From Dulcicalothrix desertica PCC 7102 (GTDB lineage Bacteria; Cyanobacteriota; Cyanobacteriia; Cyanobacteriales; Nostocaceae), in assembly GCF_003991905.1 (NCBI RefSeq), contig NZ_RSCL01000014.1, positions 62,001 to 126,000 on the forward strand: a stretch of 64,000 nt of DNA, read 5' to 3'. Position numbers and translations under genes: made by a program. This document shows positions 62,090 to 64,000 of the stretch, one piece after another. How positions within the stretch are numbered: position 1 is the stretch's first letter; every line of letters starts with the position of its first letter. The notes beneath the pieces are model-generated. The model saw only the letters and a program-made list of their open reading frames with translations. It did not search any database and was not told the DNA's origin.

Positions 62090-63241
62090 TTATGAAATTA
62101 TGTCTTTGAGGTTATATTTATATTTTTCAAGCAAAACTAATTTAAATAAATTTTCCCATTCACTTAATATTTTTTCTATACTAAAGCGTTCCGTTACCTC
62201 TGGTGCGTAAGTGCTTAAACGTTGTCTAATTGTTTCATCAGACATTAAATGATCCATAGTTTTTGCCAACGATAAGACATCTTCGCTCGGTACTAAAATT
62301 CCATCTATACCATCACGAATAATTTCTCTGGGTCCGCTGTGACAATCAGTTGAAATTACAGGTAATCCACAAGCCATTGCTTCACCAAGAGCCATTGGAA
62401 AAGCCTCATGTCGGGAAGACATGACAAATAATTTTGCTCTCTTTAAAATTGCAAATGGATTGTTTATAACCCCTACAAAAACTACTTTACCAGATAAACC
62501 TAGATTTTCTTTCATTTCTTCCAACTCGTCATATAGTTCTCCTTTTCCTAATATCAATAGCTGCCAGTCCGGATGAAGATGAGCAATTTTAGCAAAAGCA
62601 GATAATAGGATATCAAATCCTTTTTGAGGTAGTAATCTTCCCATTGCTACAACCCATTTTTTTCCTGGGTCAACGTCTCTATTCAGAAAATTAATAATTT
62701 CTTTGTTGTCTTGTTTGTTTGGCAATATAAAAGGATTATAAATGACTGCCCTTTTACTTTTTGCTAGCCAATCGAAAGCACAATCTACTCCCTTACTTAC
62801 GCTCACAACTCGATCTGCATAAGGATAAGAAAGACGTCGTAGCAATTCCCATATTCTTCCGTAAGAAAACATTTTTGGGTCTGAGTGTTCCGTTACAAAC
62901 ACAGGTAATTTACTATGGAACAAAGAAACTATTGTGAGGATATTTGTTGATGTTAAGTGTGAAAGAACTATATCTGGTTTAGTAGAAATTATAGCTTGTC
63001 TTAACTTGATTAAACGGTGCAAATTGTTGTAAAGAGCTTGAAAGATATTTATAGAATCACTCATAATCCCTAAAGCGACCCTAATTACACCCTCTGGCAA
63101 GCTGTAAAAATCTGTCTCTCTCCCGTAAAGCGTGATTACTGTGACTTTATGTCCCCTGTCAATTAATCCTTTTGCAATTAATACTACAACTCTTTCTGCT
63201 CCACCACTATATAGCGCTGATACTACTAATGTAATATTCAT
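62090..63241 (-). CDS. GT4-family glycosyltransferase
   Basis: A 383-residue protein starting MNITLVVSALYSGGAERVVV. The donor half has VVAMGRLLPQKGFDILLSAF, SSRHEAFPMALGEAMACGLP and VISTDCHSGPREIIRDGIDG. It resembles the preceding glycosyltransferase (STDCHSGPREI against STNCPSGPDEI), suggesting common descent. It overlaps the flippase gene by four bases (ATGA), so they are translationally coupled. Confidence 0.9.
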   Translation of the reverse strand: MNITLVVSALYSGGAERVVVLIAKGLIDRGHKVTVITLYGRETDFYSLPEGVIRVALGIMSDSINIFQALYNNLHRLIKLRQAIISTKPDIVLSHLTSTNILTIVSLFHSKLPVFVTEHSDPKMFSYGRIWELLRRLSYPYADRVVSVSKGVDCAFDWLAKSKRAVIYNPFILPNKQDNKEIINFLNRDVDPGKKWVVAMGRLLPQKGFDILLSAFAKIAHLHPDWQLLILGKGELYDELEEMKENLGLSGKVVFVGVINNPFAILKRAKLFVMSSRHEAFPMALGEAMACGLPVISTDCHSGPREIIRDGIDGILVPSEDVLSLAKTMDHLMSDETIRQRLSTYAPEVTERFSIEKILSEWENLFKLVLLEKYKYNLKDIIS

Positions 63242-64000
63242 AAATTTACCTCACTTTTACTATTACTAGTGATTTCTTTCAAATACTTAAAAGAGAATAA
63301 GAGTAAAAAAATAAATGACACTAAATAAACAATACTAGTTGATAGAGCAATACCTTGAATACCGAAGAAATGCATTAATGTATAATTACCTATCACATTA
63401 ACTATTAAGTTTAAAGCAGAACCCCACATTAAAATACGATTTTTTTTGATAGAAATTATTAATTGAACTAGAAAAACTGCTCCAACATAGAAAGGAATTT
63501 GCAAGGCATAACAATTCTGAATTTGGGATACTAATTGAGTATCTTCCGGTGTAAATGAACCTCTCTGTAAAAGTAATTTTACTATTGTCTCAGAAGCCAA
63601 TAATAATAATGCCGTAAATGGCAAAGTCACAAGAAATATTAACCTTAGATAATGCTTTAGTGTGTGTAAAACACCTTGCCAATCATGGTGAGCAACCATT
63701 TTAGAAAAATAGGGAGTTACTGCGGTATTTAGCGCTGTGGTAGTTAAGAATATTGGCAATACAACCACCTTATCCGCATAATTCAGTGCTGCTACACTTC
63801 CTGGAGCTAGCATTGCTGCCATTGACTGGTCTACTATACCAGTACTACACATTAAAAAAGCAGCAGTAACAGATGGTAAATATTGAGCAACTACTTGACG
63901 CAAGTTTTTACTAAAACCATGCCATTTTGGTAGTACCGAAATCCCCTGCCTTTTAAGTTCTAGCCCCAAAATTATGATCTCTAATGTCGTACCGCCAAGT
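63238..64000 (-). CDS. MurJ/MviN-type lipid-linked glycan flippase, C-terminal part
   Basis: The frame is open to the window edge, so only the last 254 codons are present. Seven or so membrane helices are visible. MurJ-like blocks are LGGTTLEIIILGLELKRQG at the edge, YLPSVTAAFLMCSTGIVDQS with the MurJ central helix, VAALNYADKVVVLPIFLTTT and LLQRGSFTPEDTQLVSQIQN. The last is characteristic of MviN proteins. In a polysaccharide cluster it probably acts as Wzx, moving lipid-linked repeat units, rather than lipid II. It begins outside the window. Confidence 0.87.
   Translation of the reverse strand, partial: LGGTTLEIIILGLELKRQGISVLPKWHGFSKNLRQVVAQYLPSVTAAFLMCSTGIVDQSMAAMLAPGSVAALNYADKVVVLPIFLTTTALNTAVTPYFSKMVAHHDWQGVLHTLKHYLRLIFLVTLPFTALLLLASETIVKLLLQRGSFTPEDTQLVSQIQNCYALQIPFYVGAVFLVQLIISIKKNRILMWGSALNLIVNVIGNYTLMHFFGIQGIALSTSIVYLVSFIFLLLFSFKYLKEITSNSKSEVNL

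Noticed and set aside
1-64000. tRNA, rRNA or insertion-sequence genes
   Set aside because: I looked in the gaps for T-loop patterns and transposase-like proteins and saw none; a covariance-model search would be decisive for small RNAs.

Overview
The window is an AT-rich cyanobacterial chromosome segment. Its cyanobacterial character shows in a CoaR/CoaT cobalt locus, the cyanobacterial ComB and Lin0512 proteins, an RRM protein with a glycine/serine-rich tail, a PEP-CTERM protein and many short dispersed palindromic repeats. A large filamentous Nostocales-type genome is my inference, not proven. I saw no tRNA, rRNA, insertion sequence or CRISPR array. The six-base palindrome GGCGCC recurs about 80 times, roughly 20 times chance expectation, while the usual cyanobacterial HIP1 octamer was seen once.

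1-20 kb, mostly housekeeping: a BlaI-type repressor with a clipped M56 protease gene; comB; a Lin0512 protein; a cobalt-efflux locus (coaT, its MerR-type promoter, coaR) split by a GNAT/DUF1778 toxin-antitoxin pair; an XRE regulator with an AT-hook; hemB; a DUF4870 protein; prfC; an M48-like protein whose zinc site looks destroyed; an RRM RNA-binding protein; a glycosyltransferase with a repeat-coded tail; and a PEP-CTERM protein.

19-44 kb, a low-oxygen and reactive-species island. A CRTISO-like oxidoreductase diverges from an ArsR regulator plus a nitronate monooxygenase. A six-gene minus-strand run follows: pflB, pflA, adhE, an ADP-forming acyl-CoA synthetase/acetyltransferase, a short hibernation factor and a small membrane protein. 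Together these could turn pyruvate into formate, ethanol and acetate plus ATP while idling ribosomes. Next to it is a persulfide-detoxification operon (ETHE1-like dioxygenase, rhodanese, TauE exporter, ArsR of BigR/SqrR type) carrying two nearly identical 20-bp candidate operators. Then come phosphoketolase, a Crp-family regulator, a membrane protein, and a DNR-like Crp/Fnr regulator divergent from hcp (hybrid-cluster protein) plus a methyltransferase. A perfect TTGAC-N4-GTCAA box sits at class-II activator distance from a plausible hcp -10 element.

44-64 kb, an exopolysaccharide cluster, all on the minus strand: a DUF4874/DUF4832 protein, a Wzc-like tyrosine autokinase, a DegT aminotransferase, a methyltransferase, two tandem FemAB-like acyltransferases, a PhyH dioxygenase, a PIG-L deacetylase, an initiating sugar transferase, five glycosyltransferases, an epimerase, an O-antigen-ligase/Wzy-like protein and a MurJ-type flippase cut by the window end. 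GGCGCC is much rarer here, consistent with a separate origin.
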